Of a stretch of DNA of 64,000 nt, positions 1 through 14,800 are shown piece after piece. Source of the DNA: Neodontobutis hainanensis (Eukaryota; Chordata; Actinopteri; Gobiiformes; Odontobutidae); the NCBI GenBank assembly GCA_024349245.1, contig JALDNG010000004.1, positions 3,672,501 through 3,736,500 on the forward strand, written 5' to 3'. Within the stretch, counting starts at the first letter, position 1, and each line of letters opens with the position of its first letter. The notes beneath the pieces are model-generated. The model made no database searches and was not told the origin of the DNA. It saw only the letters and a list, made by a program, of their open reading frames with translations. The position numbers and the translations under genes were made by a program.

Positions 1-126
1 GTGCTTTACAGGGGGTATCCCACGGAGGATTGGGAAAAACTTTCTTCAGGTAGGACTTGGCCTGCTCCAGCTTTGCCAGCGTGGGGTTGATTTTGAGTGG
101 CCGTGATAGCTCTATGTTGAGCTCAG
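1..126 (-). CDS. vps13b: VPS13B exon e12, cut by window edge or ending at position 10
   Basis: After acceptor ctttccactctccacag the exon completes an alanine codon and encodes ELNIELSRPLKINPTLAKLE and QAKSYLKKVFPNPPWDTP. It corresponds to the recalled human segment beginning DVNLDISKPLKANLSF, which directly follows FLNGPA. The reading frame is open to position 1. A possible donor (CCCCCT|gtaaag) occurs at 9-8, so the true exon end is either position 10 or outside the window; the sequence here cannot decide. Confidence 0.88.
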
Positions 127-2741
127 CTGTGGAGAGTGGAAAGACAAAAACGATAAGACACAAGAAAGTAAAGAAAAGACTATATTAGCACCATCAGCGC
201 AGTCTCACTGTACTGAGAATTAAACAATGTAAACTCAGTGCTCGGCTCAGACTACTGCTGCATTCATCTGGTACTATTATTAGCATTCAGCGTTTGTTCA
301 AGAGAAAAAGGGCTCATGTTGAATAAACCTGACTTGTTTATAGCATTAAATGGAACTACATATTCAATGATTCATTTATGATTAGCAACCTTAACTCTTC
401 CAGAAGTTAAAACACAAAAACACTATTCAAAGGTCTTAAGTTCGATTCCTGGTCAGGGTGGGGCATTTATGGGTGGAGTTTGGATGTTCTCCCCCAGTCT
501 ATGTAGGTTTTCTCTGGGTACTTAATCAGAACTCATGACCAAGTTACTGGGCTCAAGACCTAAAGAGGGTTCCTGGGCACAGTTCAGTTGTGCACACTGA
601 CCTAAGATGTTCCCCCAGTGGCTCTGAATGATGGATTGGTTAAATGCAGAGAATAAGTTTCCCTGCAAGGACAATAAAGTGAAGCTTAAATGTTCCTGCC
701 AAAGAGGGCATGTATGCATCATGAGCTTCTGCAGACTAGCCTTTTCCTTTTAAACCACAAGAGACCAAAACACGTTAACCAGCAGCAGACTAACATAAAC
801 AATGCATCAGATTTGTTTCTGATCACTGATGTGGACATTTATTCCCCCATTTTCTTTAGTTTACATGTGTTACGTTGTGTCAGTCTGGTTTTGGTGCTCA
901 TGCACAGGTGTGGTGTGGGGAGTGTTTTGAAGTTCTATTTTTCCCCATTTTTTCTTCTTTCCTTTAGCAGCAAACTGAGGTCATCTCCCAGGCCAGACCC
1001 TGTTGGAGAGCTTCCCCTTTTTCTAAATTCCAGGCATTCCTTAGAGCATACTCCGATCTCAGTAGAGCCGTATAGATGCAGCAATGGATTATGAATCCAG
1101 ATGTGTTAGTGCAACTAATACAAATTCAAATTACTGCCAATCCAGTCGGACTAAGAGGTCAAATGCACATTAAAGAACAGTTACAGTCAGACAAATTTTA
1201 TTATTTCAGTTTCTTAATTTGCATGTAGTTGGCATTGATTGTAAAATATAAAACCGAGTTTCATCCTTTTTGGACAATCCTGCACAGTTGCTCTAAAACA
1301 ATAGGAGTATCTCTTGTTCTCATCATTATATTTATGATCTGGTGCAAAAAACAAAGCAGAACAGGAAGTAGAGAAAAAGTAATGTCATGTATAAAACAGG
1401 TATTTATTTTTAGGAAATCTTATAGCAGAGCAGGTTTCTGTAAAAGCAAATGTTATTTTTTTATGATTGGCAATTTAGTCAAAAGCCTTTTCATCCTCCG
1501 CAATGCTAAATCCCTATAAAATATGTTAGACCCAAGACACAAATATAATAAATTTACTGTTGGCTACAGCGCTTGCTTCAAAAACTACTCGTCTCATTTG
1601 GAAAGTTATCGTAAACTGGACAAACTCAATTTAGGGTTTTAAGGAGAGGAAGTTTAACCCAGGGGAAGCTGAACGGTGTGTCTTATAAATCAAACTGTGT
1701 TCTTGCATGCAAATACCTGCTGAGGGACAGCTTCTTTTTCTTTAAATACACACATATGCACTTTTTAAATTATGGTCAATCTCGCTGTATCATCCGAAAG
1801 CAGTTTTCTTGGTGCCAGCTGCTCTGCTCTCTCCTGTTTTACCTTGCTCCTTCAGCCTTCAAACACTTGAGTGGAATTTACACAGACACATGAATTAACT
1901 CAATGCCTTTTTACACCGCTTCCATTATCCTATTTTTCCACTTGGTCATGATGATGAGAGAGGGAAGCAGCCGAAAACAAGCGCAGCTGGTTTTCATGGT
2001 CTCATCAAGGCAGCAGTGTTTAGAGGCTTTTTAAGGGTTTTAGGCCTCCCGTCTGTCTCCTTCCCAGGTAGGAGGACTGGATGACAGGCTTGGGAGCACT
2101 GCCAAGAGAATAAAAACCTGTGCCCTCTGGATTCGTTCTTGTTTAATGCAGTGGAAGTGAGGCACATGGTCAAATGGAGGGATGGCTGGAGACAGGAATT
2201 GGAGAACAGATAGGAGGAATTTGCTGTGCAATGTAGCTTATCATTTCCACTTGACTTATCACCAGGAAACTTTCCAGCAGTGAAATAAATAGCCCATGTG
2301 CAGCTGCTCATCCAGGTTGCACTGCCTTTTTTTATTGCTCCCCCTTCTTTGATTTTCTCCAGAGTTTTATAACCCATCTTTCCTCGACCCATATTCTACC
2401 TACTACCTAACTCCACCCCCTGTAATCATGTCAAAGTGTCCCTCATTACTATCGGTACGAGTGCTTCTCTGGCACTCACCACTGGGACCTGCTCCTGATT
2501 AAGGGCAGTCCTAGTACCCCACATCTACTTTAGGTTTAATGTATCTGTTACACCTTTAGCCACATGGTAATCGAGTTAGTAACATTCAAAACAAACCTGC
2601 CTAGTGCATGCTGGGATTTTAGGTGACAAAAATAGAATTCAACACAAAATTTTCAAATGTTGTGTCTCCACTAACTGACACAACCAACTAAAGTTGAATT
2701 TTTTTTTTTGGAAACCTTAAGAATAACATATATATACATAC

Positions 2742-2830
<89 letters not shown>

Positions 2831-5800
2831 TATATAACTTTTATGTGAATATCTCAAGGCTGCTTGTATACGGGACAGCATTCTGTGAGATTTCTGTCTC
2901 ATATTTAGTAGAGGAGCAGTTTTGTGTCCTCTCCTTCCATTCCTAACTAAACATGAAAACAGCAGACATGGAAAGCAGACTTTGTTATGTAGGGAATTAA
3001 ACATTCTCAAACACTAAGCATTTACATAGTAGTTATTATTGTTCAATTTAAAAGGTTGGGACATTTTGGTTCTCCCTGAAGTGAGGCTTGTGATCAGGGT
3101 TACAATCAGTGCATGTCAACAAAGCAGCAACAACACAGTTGTTAGCCACCTGCGGAGAGTATGGATATTATCAGTCCATTAAAGTGATTAATGTCTTCTT
3201 TAGCTGCTTTTTTAACGTACTGCAGACAACAACATCATTCAGGTCATGCGATAGTTCATAAAATCAAAAAAACTTCCCATGACGATTGAAAAACATTCTT
3301 ATCTTTTAGCAAAGTTAAGAGGCTCTTCCGGGAGTGATAAGTCATGACTACACTTCTTTCACATTGTGCAGTGACCGGGGGATAGAGAGTATCTGGATTT
3401 TACGTTGTGTGAACAAAAGACAAGTCTCTACGGAGGACGTTGTGTTGAGTCTCTGCATCTGTACAGCTTCCCCCTGGTTTTATCCAGGAACCAATGGAGC
3501 ACATCAGTGTTTTTACTGCAGTGGAACAATGTCAAGTGATCAATCTTTTGCAGAAGTCCAATAAAATAACTGTGCAGTGTTATATGACTTCATGTCGAGT
3601 ACATCTGTGTCATTTCCTTAAGTTTGGACTGTTTTCTACAATGTGGAAATGTGAGCAAGAAGGACATTGCACCGGTGCTCCATTTGGTTTGAGTACTCAG
3701 GCCTAAGAGAAAGAAACTAAATGATTTACAAGTCGTGACAGACTTAACTGCAAATCCTGGTATTTATGAATTAAGATGTAACACAGTACTATGATAAAAA
3801 AAACCTCTTCATATGCGGCATACAAGATGTACCCTAGAGGTCCGCCTACTTCAGTGTTATTCATTTCAGGAGACTGAAACTGAAGGTGTATTCAAAAAGA
3901 AAAAAAAAAAGAGTTGGGCAAATAAAAAACAATGTTTAGGAGCCAGCAAACTTTATATTTGGACCCACTGTCTCCTCAACGTTTATTCTTTAGCGCTGAC
4001 AATTTTATTCTGTATTGTTGAATGTACCAACACAAACATACTTCTGGACTTAAAAACTAAGTCATTGCTGAAGGACCTGAAAACAAACCCTGACAAAATC
4101 TATTTTAAGCAGCCGAAAGCAGTGAAAGGCCTGAAAAAGGGGTGAGCCCGAGGCCTGGGGGTTAAGAGGTGGTATTGGTGCTCACATATCTTTACAGAAC
4201 AGTCCTAATGTGAACAGGCTGGGGGGAATCATCGAGTGGCTCGTCTCAGGTGTCAGCCTCTATTAGCACCGCAGAAAGTGGGAGATCAAGGTCTGTCAGA
4301 GGCACATACACACGCACAGACATATCTGCAAAGTGGTGGAGGAGCTCAAATATGCTTATTACCCAGGTTACTTTGGCTTTTAGGCGAGGTCATGCATGAC
4401 GCCGTCCTCACTTTGAACTTGAAAACACCACCAACACTGTTTTTATTTCCACCCCACCTTTGATTTTTGGAGCTGACTTTCACGCTTGGCTTTCGAGTCA
4501 GACGCAGGTGGCAATAGCTGCAATTATACAGCGTCTGTTTGTGAAAGCTACACTCTTTCAACATGATCTGTGCATGTCTTACTTTTTTAGCAATTTTTAG
4601 GGTGTATCTGCAGAATCCCACTGTCACAAAAAAGCCTTGTACCCTGTAAGGCCAGTGACACGAGCCTCTCATGCCATCTGACTCAAATTAGTGCTGTTCG
4701 GAACGGTTCGGAGGGGCACGGGCTTGTATACAGTAACTGACAACTTTTCTACGAAGCCATGGTTTGACGTGAAGCAGGGACACAGGAAAGTAATGGTTAC
4801 AATTTGTTCTAGCTAATCTATCACCTGCTGCTTCTTCAGCGAGGGAAGGCTGATGTCTCATCTCCAAGTGGTAGCAGTTACATTCTGGACTCACTCGTTG
4901 ACCCTCGTCAAACTAGGATTGAGTAAGAACGATGAGAGGGAGCCAGAAGGGAAGAGCATGTGGTGTGTGTTTGCAGATCAATCACCGAACACTGTCGGAA
5001 AACAAACCTATCACTGTCTTTTTCATAAACACACTTGCTGACTCAGAAAGAGTGGAGCTTTTTACATTTATTTTGTTTTCATTTTGTGTTTAGTTATTTT
5101 AAGTAATTGTTATTTTGCTATTGCTGACATATTCATTTCATAAACATATTTCTTTGTTATATTATGGTTTCGTTTTTAAAGTCCTGGTCAGGTATGCCAT
5201 CATTTTTATTGTCGGTCAAATAGGAAGGATCTGGCGGGCGTTGCATATGTTTATATGTTTAAAGGGCACATGGTTTGCTGCAAATGGTAAATAAATTGAC
5301 ACCAAACGCACTTGGCACTGGATTGGACAGTTTTTGACGTGTGACAAATAGCCCTGCATTGTGCCACAGCGGCCATTGGATTTTGCAAAACTACACGACA
5401 GTTACAACCAAAAGAACTTAAAGAAATGGCAGTATGGTTGCTGAAGCAGGGTATTCTAAAAGAGGCTTAAAGATTAAGCAACAGAGATGCTTGTCTATCA
5501 GTGCACAATGTTAGTGTGGTAATGGAAAATTCTCCATTTGTACTTGTCATTAAAGTGAGCCACATGCCACGGATTTCTGCTTCCCTCTCCCTTTCCGATG
5601 ATTACAAACTGACTGAGCCTATTGCCATATTTTGTAGCTGGTTGTGAACATGTAAACCACCACTGAGACCTACAGATTTGTCCTTTAAACCAAAAGGCAA
5701 AACCTTTGTTCCTTGGTCAGACCTTGAACTCTCCTGGCTTCCTGTATGCATCCACATTAGCAGTGTTTATATCTGTGTGTACGTGATGAGCGGCTGTTGA

Positions 5801-8800
5801 GTGAGGGTCAATGCTGAAACACCATCCGGTCGACTCTACACATGTTACAAGTGATTCCCACTCAGCATCCTTGGGAGGGCAGCTTTGATTGGCCTCAGTA
5901 TAAATGCTGCTGAAATTGCGAGCATATTGTTGTAAACACATTGCAAGACGTGGCCTCGCTGCGATCTGCTCTCCGTTTGTGCCTCGTTGAAATAAATCAA
6001 ATGTGAAAAGCTGTCAAATCAAAGCACAGGCGCCAGACATGATACATGAGCATCAGAGCTAGAGACAGCAAATGCAAACAGAGAATCTGCAAAATAAATA
6101 CAAGAGATACAGTGCTGGACGGACTTGTTGCTCATTATAACTATGTGTCAAAATTTCTGTGTTTATTTCAATATTTTCTGAGCCTAAAATACATCTAAAA
6201 CCAAAGACAGTCTGTATGATGGACCAACAAACTCTTTATCTGTCAAGACAAAAAAAATGGCAGCTTTAATCTATTTAGCTAGCAATGCTAACAAATACTT
6301 AAATAGCAGCAAACTTCGATTGGAGAGCCAAAAAGATGATCTTATAAATCTCCACTTGGAATCCTTATTTAATTGAATTGTAAATCATTTTTAGCATATT
6401 ATGTGCCACATACACTGTGTTAAGCAGTACTTGTTTCTTGAACGCCTGGGTCCCTTTGTACAAGCCGTATGTATTAACAGGGCAGACAAGTAAAAAGTAA
6501 AATGCCTAAACTGTCTAGCTTGTTTTCCCCATTATTCCTGCTGTGGATCTTTATACCAAGTTTTCTATCCAAACACAACCACGCAGTTGAATATTTTGCG
6601 AGAGCCTGTTCTGTGTAAATCAAAGGGATTCAGTAGCATGTGTGGCCAATTCTTGATGTTTCCAACAAAGTCTAACCTAGGGCTAAATCCTGCGCCTGGA
6701 TCCTATCTGGCTCATCTGGGGAGGGTGTAATTTGTATCTGTATATGTTTTTGCACACGCAGGTGAAGACAATGAATGTGAGTCATTAGGGATAAAGTTGG
6801 CCTATCTAAAACAAAAGAAGCAGATCTGTGCTTTACTGGCTGCATGTGTGCTAAACATTACCAAAAATTTCAATATGTAATATTAGAAGTGTCAACATGT
6901 TGGTAAAAGTGTAAGATTTTTGTTGAATACCACATTCTTTTTCTTACAGTGTTCCAGAGGGAGCCTGTGCAAACGCGCTGCTCACTAAACCAACTTTTAT
7001 CATATGTACACAGTTAATCCCCATCAGAGATATTTAGCATAGGTTAAACCAACGGAAATGTTGATGTAGTTTTAGTCCTGGGAAAGGTCATGCTTGTTCC
7101 AACATGACCACTTCCTTTTTTGGGACGGAGCACAGGGATAGATGGGCATTTGTAATGTGTGACTGTGGATTGTGTGTTACAGAGGCCTGCATTGTTGTTG
7201 TATGATTTAAGTCCAGGTGGACAAAGACACCGAGGACTTTTGCTGACAGCAGGAAGGGATATGTGTAGGCGAGTAGCCATACATTTCCCTAAAACATCAA
7301 CACCTACACTCTCTTTTGTATACATGCACAGTATGAGTCCAGGCCGTTTACATGTGGATGAAATAATGCATGTCCGAGTGCGCCTGCAGTTTAGTTTGTG
7401 TCTGTATGCATCTGCAGCATCTGGCTCGCTGTGTTCAGGGCTCTCTGAAGGATGTCCTGCGCCTACACACACACTATTCATAAATCCCTCAAAGGAACGA
7501 GGTAGTAGCATGCATTCATACACGCCAAAGCCCACTCATACTTTTATTCATTGCAGTTCTTTACGGTTAAGATGTCAGCCACACCTAAAAGTCAACAATT
7601 TTAAGCTGAAGTGACTCATGGATATTAGATCAGTCTAAAAATAGATCCAATACTTAGAAAAAGCAGAAGGACTTTGCATTTTGTGTTTATGCAGATTATT
7701 TAGTGATGTTTCTTTGAAACTTGACCAAGAATGAAACAGATAAAAATAAATATAAATAAATCAAGAAACATGCTAGCGTGCCAGTGTTGAAGATTGTGTT
7801 ATGTGGATGATTCCCACCTGGCCCATTAAGGAAGTCTTTGACCTGGAGGCAGAGGAGCGGGGGAGGAATACCCGTTTTACTGTCCACCTCTCCTGCTACT
7901 GTCTGCAGCCAGGACACACTGTAATCCAGAGACTCTGGCAGAGTTTTCCCCAAATCTGGGCAGAGGAAGACAAATAGAATATATAGTAACAAACCAGGGC
8001 CTGGGACACACAGGGTGATTTTAAAATCATAACGAAATTAGAACATGGACAAAACTAGAGAGAAGGAACAGTTTGGAATAGTCCTAAAATTAAAAAAAAG
8101 CACATGTCAACAATACAGTAAAGTTCAGTAAATATATATTTTTAAGTTTGTTAGTTTTCAAGATGACCCCATTCTAAAACAATAACAATAAAATCATCTT
8201 TATTTTTATATAGTGCTTTTCCACCTACTGTAGTAGGCACTCAAAGCGCTTTACATACTTTAAGCTATTTAACAGTGTTACAGAACATCACTGGAGGCAA
8301 TGCAAGTTAAATGTCTTGCCCAAGGACACAACGACAGTATGTGGGGAAGAGCGGGATGTTATGATGTTTTGGGATGTTTCAAGCGGGAAACGAACCACCC
8401 ACCAGCCGGTCGAAAGAAGGCCGCTCTACCCACTGAGGTACTGCCGCCCTACATGCCACTGTATCTTACCCAGGCACTTGTAGTCTGAAGTCACTCCTCT
8501 TAAGGCCACGTCAAACACAGACAGCTCCATACTCTGTTTACGGTGATGGCAGCTGAGCAGAACAGACGGCTGCATCACTTGGAGGTACAGCAACGGCTCA
8601 AGGAGCTGGTCCCCGGGCCCCCTTCGCCCCGGCTGCCTCACTATAGTCACACCCAGGGCTTGACGCGCCGAGGAGCGACTGGGAGTAGGCAGACCATCCA
8701 GGGAAAGAAGGCTGCGCCTCAGCAGTGGAGAAGCGGGCTGTGAAGTGTTGCTGTTCAGGATGTCCTCCGCAGTGAGTCCAGCGAGGGACCCCTGGGCAGC

Positions 8801-11800
8801 AGAGGGAGGCTCTTGGGTCAATGAGGTCGGAGGAGACTCTGACTGGATCTCAGGCTGGTTCAGGGCACTCTTCCCAAACTGAAACAGATCAACAGTTAAT
8901 GGGGGGGGCATGGGAAGGTTTGAGCTTGGGGTTTTATTTATTTTTTGTGTCTATAATAAATGTTGACTAATCCAAGTAATGGTATTTTTCTTCTTTTGTA
9001 AATTGTGCTTCATGTTGTTATCAACAGTCACTGTTTCTTACCTTGAGCAGAGGGCCAACTTTGCCTCCAATATATAGACACTCAAATGTAGGAGAAGCTA
9101 AACAATGTTCTTGTTCTTCTGAACCTCTGAATCTCAATATCGGTTACATTTTGCAAAACAGAGTGGATTTTTAATGCTTTATACTTGTGCTACAGAAATC
9201 TTGTCCATTTCCCTTTTGTAAATGCCACAGTCTCTTTTGCATAACAAAAGAGATATTGATTATTTTAGGTTGGTTGGTACATGTGTTTTTTTGGCTCCAT
9301 ATAAAAATCCAATAGTATTAATATGAATAAGAGGGGTGCTTGAAGGAATAAGCTGTCCCATTACAAATAAAAAACAGATAGGCCTAATACCTAAAACAGC
9401 ACAACATAGTGGACAGAGCTGCTTTGTCACCTTGTCAGCAGGATCCTTTTTCTCCGGTGTGTTGAGAATATCTGATGATGAGGAAAGGACTTTCGGAGGA
9501 CTGGAGCAGGCGTAAGTCATGACAGACAGTCGACTGGCAGTGAGGAAGATGTCAAAAGGGATGAAGTTGAGGTTCTTGGTGATAGTTGACTTGTGGGACG
9601 GCCTGGCGAGGCAGTGGTGGCTGGCTCCACTCTGTTGCTCTATTTGAACAATACGAATGTGAGCGCTGTCGCTGCCAAAACCGCTGTCCTGTCCTGTAGC
9701 GCTGTGACGGGACGAGGTGTCGACACCAGCTGAAGGATCTCGACTATAACGTTTTTTCTCTTGACGACGTACCTGCAAAAAGAAATGAACACTTAAAGCT
9801 CCAAAAACTGATTTTCATTTTTTGTTGCTGTCCCAGAGCCAATGAGCCCCAAAAGCAGCCTTTATTAAAAAATAAAATAAAATAAAATAAAAATGTCTAC
9901 AAAATACTAATACATTAAGCAAAACTAAAGTTTAGAGCCTAGCGTTAGCTTAGCTGCAAGGACAGCAATCATCTTCTCAACGTGATTGAATTGCCTTCCT
10001 TTTCTTAGTTTTTTTTTTTTGCCGTTTCTCTGTTAAAAAACACATTCAGCTAAAATAAAAACTATCAGCAACTATTAAACTTCCTGGTAAGTAACAGGTT
10101 CTCATCTATTAAAATCCTCTATAATAAACATAACGCCTATTTTTCACAAATTATTGATTGTACAATTAACTGTTTGGGGTTTAAACCATTTTATGGAGAA
10201 CGAAACAAAACGAAAGAAAGAAAAAAAAAAGATCAGGTACAGTCTGTTTAAGTTATGTAAATAACTAAATAATACTGTAATTTACCAGTGTACCAAGAAA
10301 ACACCAAGACTTTGTAATAATACTCTAGTGTAAGGCCTGAAAACACCAACTACAAAACAAAAAGGTACATAAACAAAGTCTCTATACGATGATTTTATTT
10401 ATTGTTCTTGTCTGGGACTTTCTTTAGAAGAAACACTGGCACAAACCAAATATCTTGCTTGATTGAAACCATAAACAAATTGACCAAAGAGGCTGAGCAG
10501 CTGATGGCCACAGAGACATTAAAGGCATGCACTGGGACTTTTTCTGTGGTCTTAAAATCCTTTTGCACTTCTTGCAATATTGGCATGCGCTATAAAAAAG
10601 TGCCTTACTACAGCAAATCAAATTGTTTTGTGCCGCAACTGTGGCGTTGTGTCTAAAGCTGTAGAGATTTTCTGCTTGGTTCCAACCAACGGATGTCAGG
10701 AGACTTTCAGCCGCTGTGGCAATAAAAAGCCTTCAGTGACAGATGATATAAATCAATGTGGAGTAGGTTGCTGGGTTTCAAGAAACAATGAAAACAGGCA
10801 TCTTTATTCTACTACCAAAGCATGCCATTGTTGAGACTATAAAGAAGCCGTGACTCGCTCCCACAAGGACAAATGAGACAAACAAATAAAACTCAATGAT
10901 ACCTAAATGATAAATTGCTGGTACAAGTGAATGTTTAAGAGAAAAGAAGCTGGGAACAAGTTGGTATAAACAGAAGGGTTTACTTTTCCAAAGATTTCCA
11001 ATTGGCATGGAAATGTTTTATAGTCATGGAGCAAATAAACTAAAGACATGCCCTGTATTTAAAACTGTTCAGCAAAGCTCAGGTGAACAGCAAGGAGAAC
11101 ACTAAATATACATCAGTGCTACCAATGATACGTTTTAACACGTTTAGCCCATTACTGAGGTCATTCCCCGTGTTCCTCATCCACGTTAATTGGTACAACA
11201 TCAGTTTCAATTAGCTACCGCTGTCTTTTGAAACATGATGATGACAAATAATAAAACAGAAGAGACATACAGAAAGAATTTTCAGCACTTAAGGTGTGTC
11301 CCGTCCGGTTTCCCACCAGCCCCCAGCCTCATCCCGCACATGGTTGCCATTACACCATGTTCATTCAGCTGCCCCCTTCCCCTCTTTACATTGCCCGCTC
11401 CCACTCACTCGGCGAGAATTTTAAATGTATATTATTGCTGTGGTGCAGATAGTGTTTCAAGACCTCCAGGCTAATACTAAACCCACTGGCAGCACATTAG
11501 ACAGAATACTTGACTTATTAGATATTTCCTATTCTAAACAGTGTCATCAAAGGCTAAGAACAAGAGCCATATAAAACGCAGCAGCATGCCTGCCTGCCTG
11601 TTCTGTTCTTTTGGGCCGGGCTTATGCGTAGAGCTTCCATAGGATCGGCCTTGCCAGATCCTTCTCTTTCCCTGGTCTAATGAGGACAGGATGTGTGCAC
11701 TTCTTTTCTTCAGAAATGTAAGATTTTCCAAGCATTGGGGAGGGGAGAGAACGCAGAAAGAGCCTGGACTTGTCTCCATGTGTGTTGTGTTAAGCAGTTC

Positions 11801-14800
11801 AAGCTTGTATTGGGGTAAGGAGGTATTACAAAAGGTATTCGACGTCCACTCTGAGGAGCGCCTCACACTGAAGGGACAAATAAGCCACACAGCAGCTGGG
11901 AAAGCACAAGAGCCAGGACAAACTGCCAGATCCTCTTTACGCTTCTCTGTGTCTCTTCCCAAGCTTTGACTCTACACATGCATTTACAATTACGGCAAAT
12001 ACCCCGTCTTCTCTTTAACCACCACTACTAAGAGATTGCCCCCTAAGCACATTCTTGCTCTATATTTAGATGTGCTTACAAGTGGAATAAGGGATAATGG
12101 GGAACACAATCAGGGGCATAAAGGGAAGGAGACAACGAGAAAACATACCGCAGCACACAGTTGTTCATAAAGTTTAAATCAATGCATGCAATCAGTGCAT
12201 TCGCAAACATATAACCCACACAAAGTCAGTACTTTCCCAGGATTTAGCTCAACTCAAGTTTTAGAGAAACCTGGCTTCCTTAGTGTAATTCTGGGCTTAG
12301 TTATATCCCTGTTGTGCTCCCTCACTCAAAAAGAGGGCATTGAAAACATAAACCTATAGCTCTGAACTCTATATGCTTTAACCTTTTAGCAATTTACTCA
12401 TTGACAGAGGGCAATAAATCCAACATACAAACATGCAGCAGAGCTAAAGGCCTGGTCCCAGCTGAAATCCCTCTTTCCAACCATTACTTTGGACTGTATT
12501 ATATAATGGCCGTGCCGAGGCGCTGGTTCCAGATCCCAGTGCAATCTTGCGTTGGACTTCGCTGATCATGATCGTGAATGTGCGATTACACCCCACCCCC
12601 ATCCTGCCAATCATGAGGTCATCCCCTCAGAGTCTCCAGGCAGAACATTCTGGAAAATGAAGGATAATCCCAAAAGTGTGAAAGCATGAGTCTCCTGTGT
12701 GCCAATCACATCGAAGTGCATCTGTACGACTCCTGACCCCTATTTCTGTCGGTGTAACTCAGAACAGCTCGGACAAACGAAGGCTAATATGCGGAAGCAA
12801 ATGTCACATCATCCAAATGCCACCCCTTTGCAGTGCCGGCTGGTCCAAAATGACAACATCGCTTTTACATCTGAACACCACATATGCTGCCGATTGCTTC
12901 CAGATGAATAAAAACTAGGCTGCAATTCAGGTTCAGAGATCAGGGAACATGAAAATGTGGATGTTTCAAGACGGCGGGGAGGAATATAATAAATACACTG
13001 CAAGTAACAAAAAGTGCCTAGTATTACTTTAAAAGGCTGTATTTAACAAGCAGGTTTATTTAATGAAGTCTGCATCCAGTCATTTTATAAAATACAGGCT
13101 CCAGGGAAAACTGGTGAAGTCTAGAGAGAGCAAACGTTTTACAGACATGAAAGGAAATATGACAGTAAAAAATGGCTTTAATCTTTGCTACTGGCCCAAC
13201 ATAGGACATATGAAGGACCACATAGGACCACAGATGGTGTAATTTTGGGGCAAAATATTAAGACTGAAAAGCAGAGTGGTGGTTGTGTGTCAGAACAGGA
13301 AATGGCATCATTGATAACTCTAACAGAAGGGAGTGGTAAGAAAGGAAGTTGAACATTGGAAGAGAAAGCCATGATGGTGACAGGTCTGTGGGGACTTAAT
13401 TTCAGTTTCAGGCCCAAAAAAAATTGTCCAATAAAAACTTCTGACAGTTTTCTTTTTACTTTAAAAATCACAATAAAATAATGGGTTGTTTATTCCCATT
13501 AAAATTTGTTGCACCCGTGTTTGGCTCAAGTTTGGCGTCAGAATATATCGGTTTCCCATACATTTTATGGTATGATACGTTTCATGTTTATCACAGTTTT
13601 CCGATGTTCTTTTCTCGTAAACCCAGTAGAATTCCCATTGAATTACAAGAGAAGTAATAATCCTAAATCTTTATGTCAGAACATTCACTCAGCTACTTGC
13701 ATGCAGGATGCCTGCATGGAAATTAACTTCTGTATCTTGAGTCCATCAGAGTTTACAGGTTGGATGCCTGCTGTGCTACCCACTATTGTTTACCAGAACC
13801 ATAAAGTTGATAGCAGGCCTCCGTGCTTTTGTGCACATGCAAGAAAACCTCAATGCAGTAATTCCTCATCTTAATCCAAAATAATAGCATTAATACTTAA
13901 CTGAAAGACATAAAAGGCTATAGTTCATTCTTATTTTCTTGTGGCAAACAAAGGGGGGAAGGCATTTATAATATGAAGTCACCGTTCATTGTAAGCCATA
14001 ACAGCAGTCACAAAGCAAAAAAAGGGCATCAAAGGCAGTCATTTAATACATTGAACTTTGTTTCAATAACAAAGGCAACCTGCTATGCACTTTAACTGAA
14101 CCACAACAAAGAAGCACTAGAAGGTTGCGACCTGGAGCTCGCAAATGGATGCAGAGTGCTTCGGAGAGACTGTCAACTGTACTTTAAACAGAAAGTACTC
14201 TGAAGCACAGGGCGCTGAGTGGGGCCAGTTTAACAAGCTCACTCCACCCAGTAGTGCTGTCGGGAGGGTGCACTCCTCCAGGGCTTCACAGTGTGTTCTG
14301 CAAGACAGCAGAACGGATGCGCCTCTTTCTGCTCACAGTCAGAGCTACTTCCACGCTCTTTTTGAACAGAATCACTAATAACTCATAATTTTTTTCCTGG
14401 AACAACTTGATTTTTCTAATTCATTGTATTTTGAGAAAAGCAAACATCCAGGTGATTGTGTGATTTCTGTGTTGACATTCCTAAAGCAATGGGTCAGTGG
14501 GAAAAAACACATTTCATCCAAGATCTACATTTAATAAAACAAGAAAAATCAAGCACAGAACAAGCCTGTACAGACAGACAGAACAAGCCTGGACAGACAG
14601 ACAGAAACACCTATGTTTGGAGAAGAAGATAAAAACAGGCAAATAAAACACATGGACAGACAATGAATTATGAATGTAGGGAAGATGTTCGTCACTTTTC
14701 AGCTGGTTTATGGTTTGGAAAAGCCCTGGCCCATAAACAAAAGATGTAAATGATAATGGCTGAGAATGAAAAGAGAAATAGTGAAAAGCAAAGTTAATGT

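Larger units (their letters stand above)
127..7817 (-). other. Intron between e11 and e12 (7.7 kb)
   Basis: The sequence is AT-rich and noncoding. It holds a SINE-like copy (425-690) and a long TA/CATA microsatellite (2727-2836). The longest open frames, around 7044-7614 on both strands, show no family features and overlap each other, so I read them as chance. I saw nothing else. Confidence 0.85.

Noticed and set aside
2717..3010. 97-codon minus-strand frame rich in Tyr and Ile
   Set aside because: Translation artefact of the TA/CATA microsatellite.
7044..7614. Overlapping open frames of 163 codons (minus) and 151 codons (plus)
   Set aside because: They overlap on opposite strands inside an intron, show no domain or family resemblance, and have lengths plausible by chance in 64 kb.
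8543..8743. Plus-strand open frame antisense to exon e10
   Set aside because: Shadow of the real minus-strand exon; the GC-rich coding sequence opens the opposite strand.
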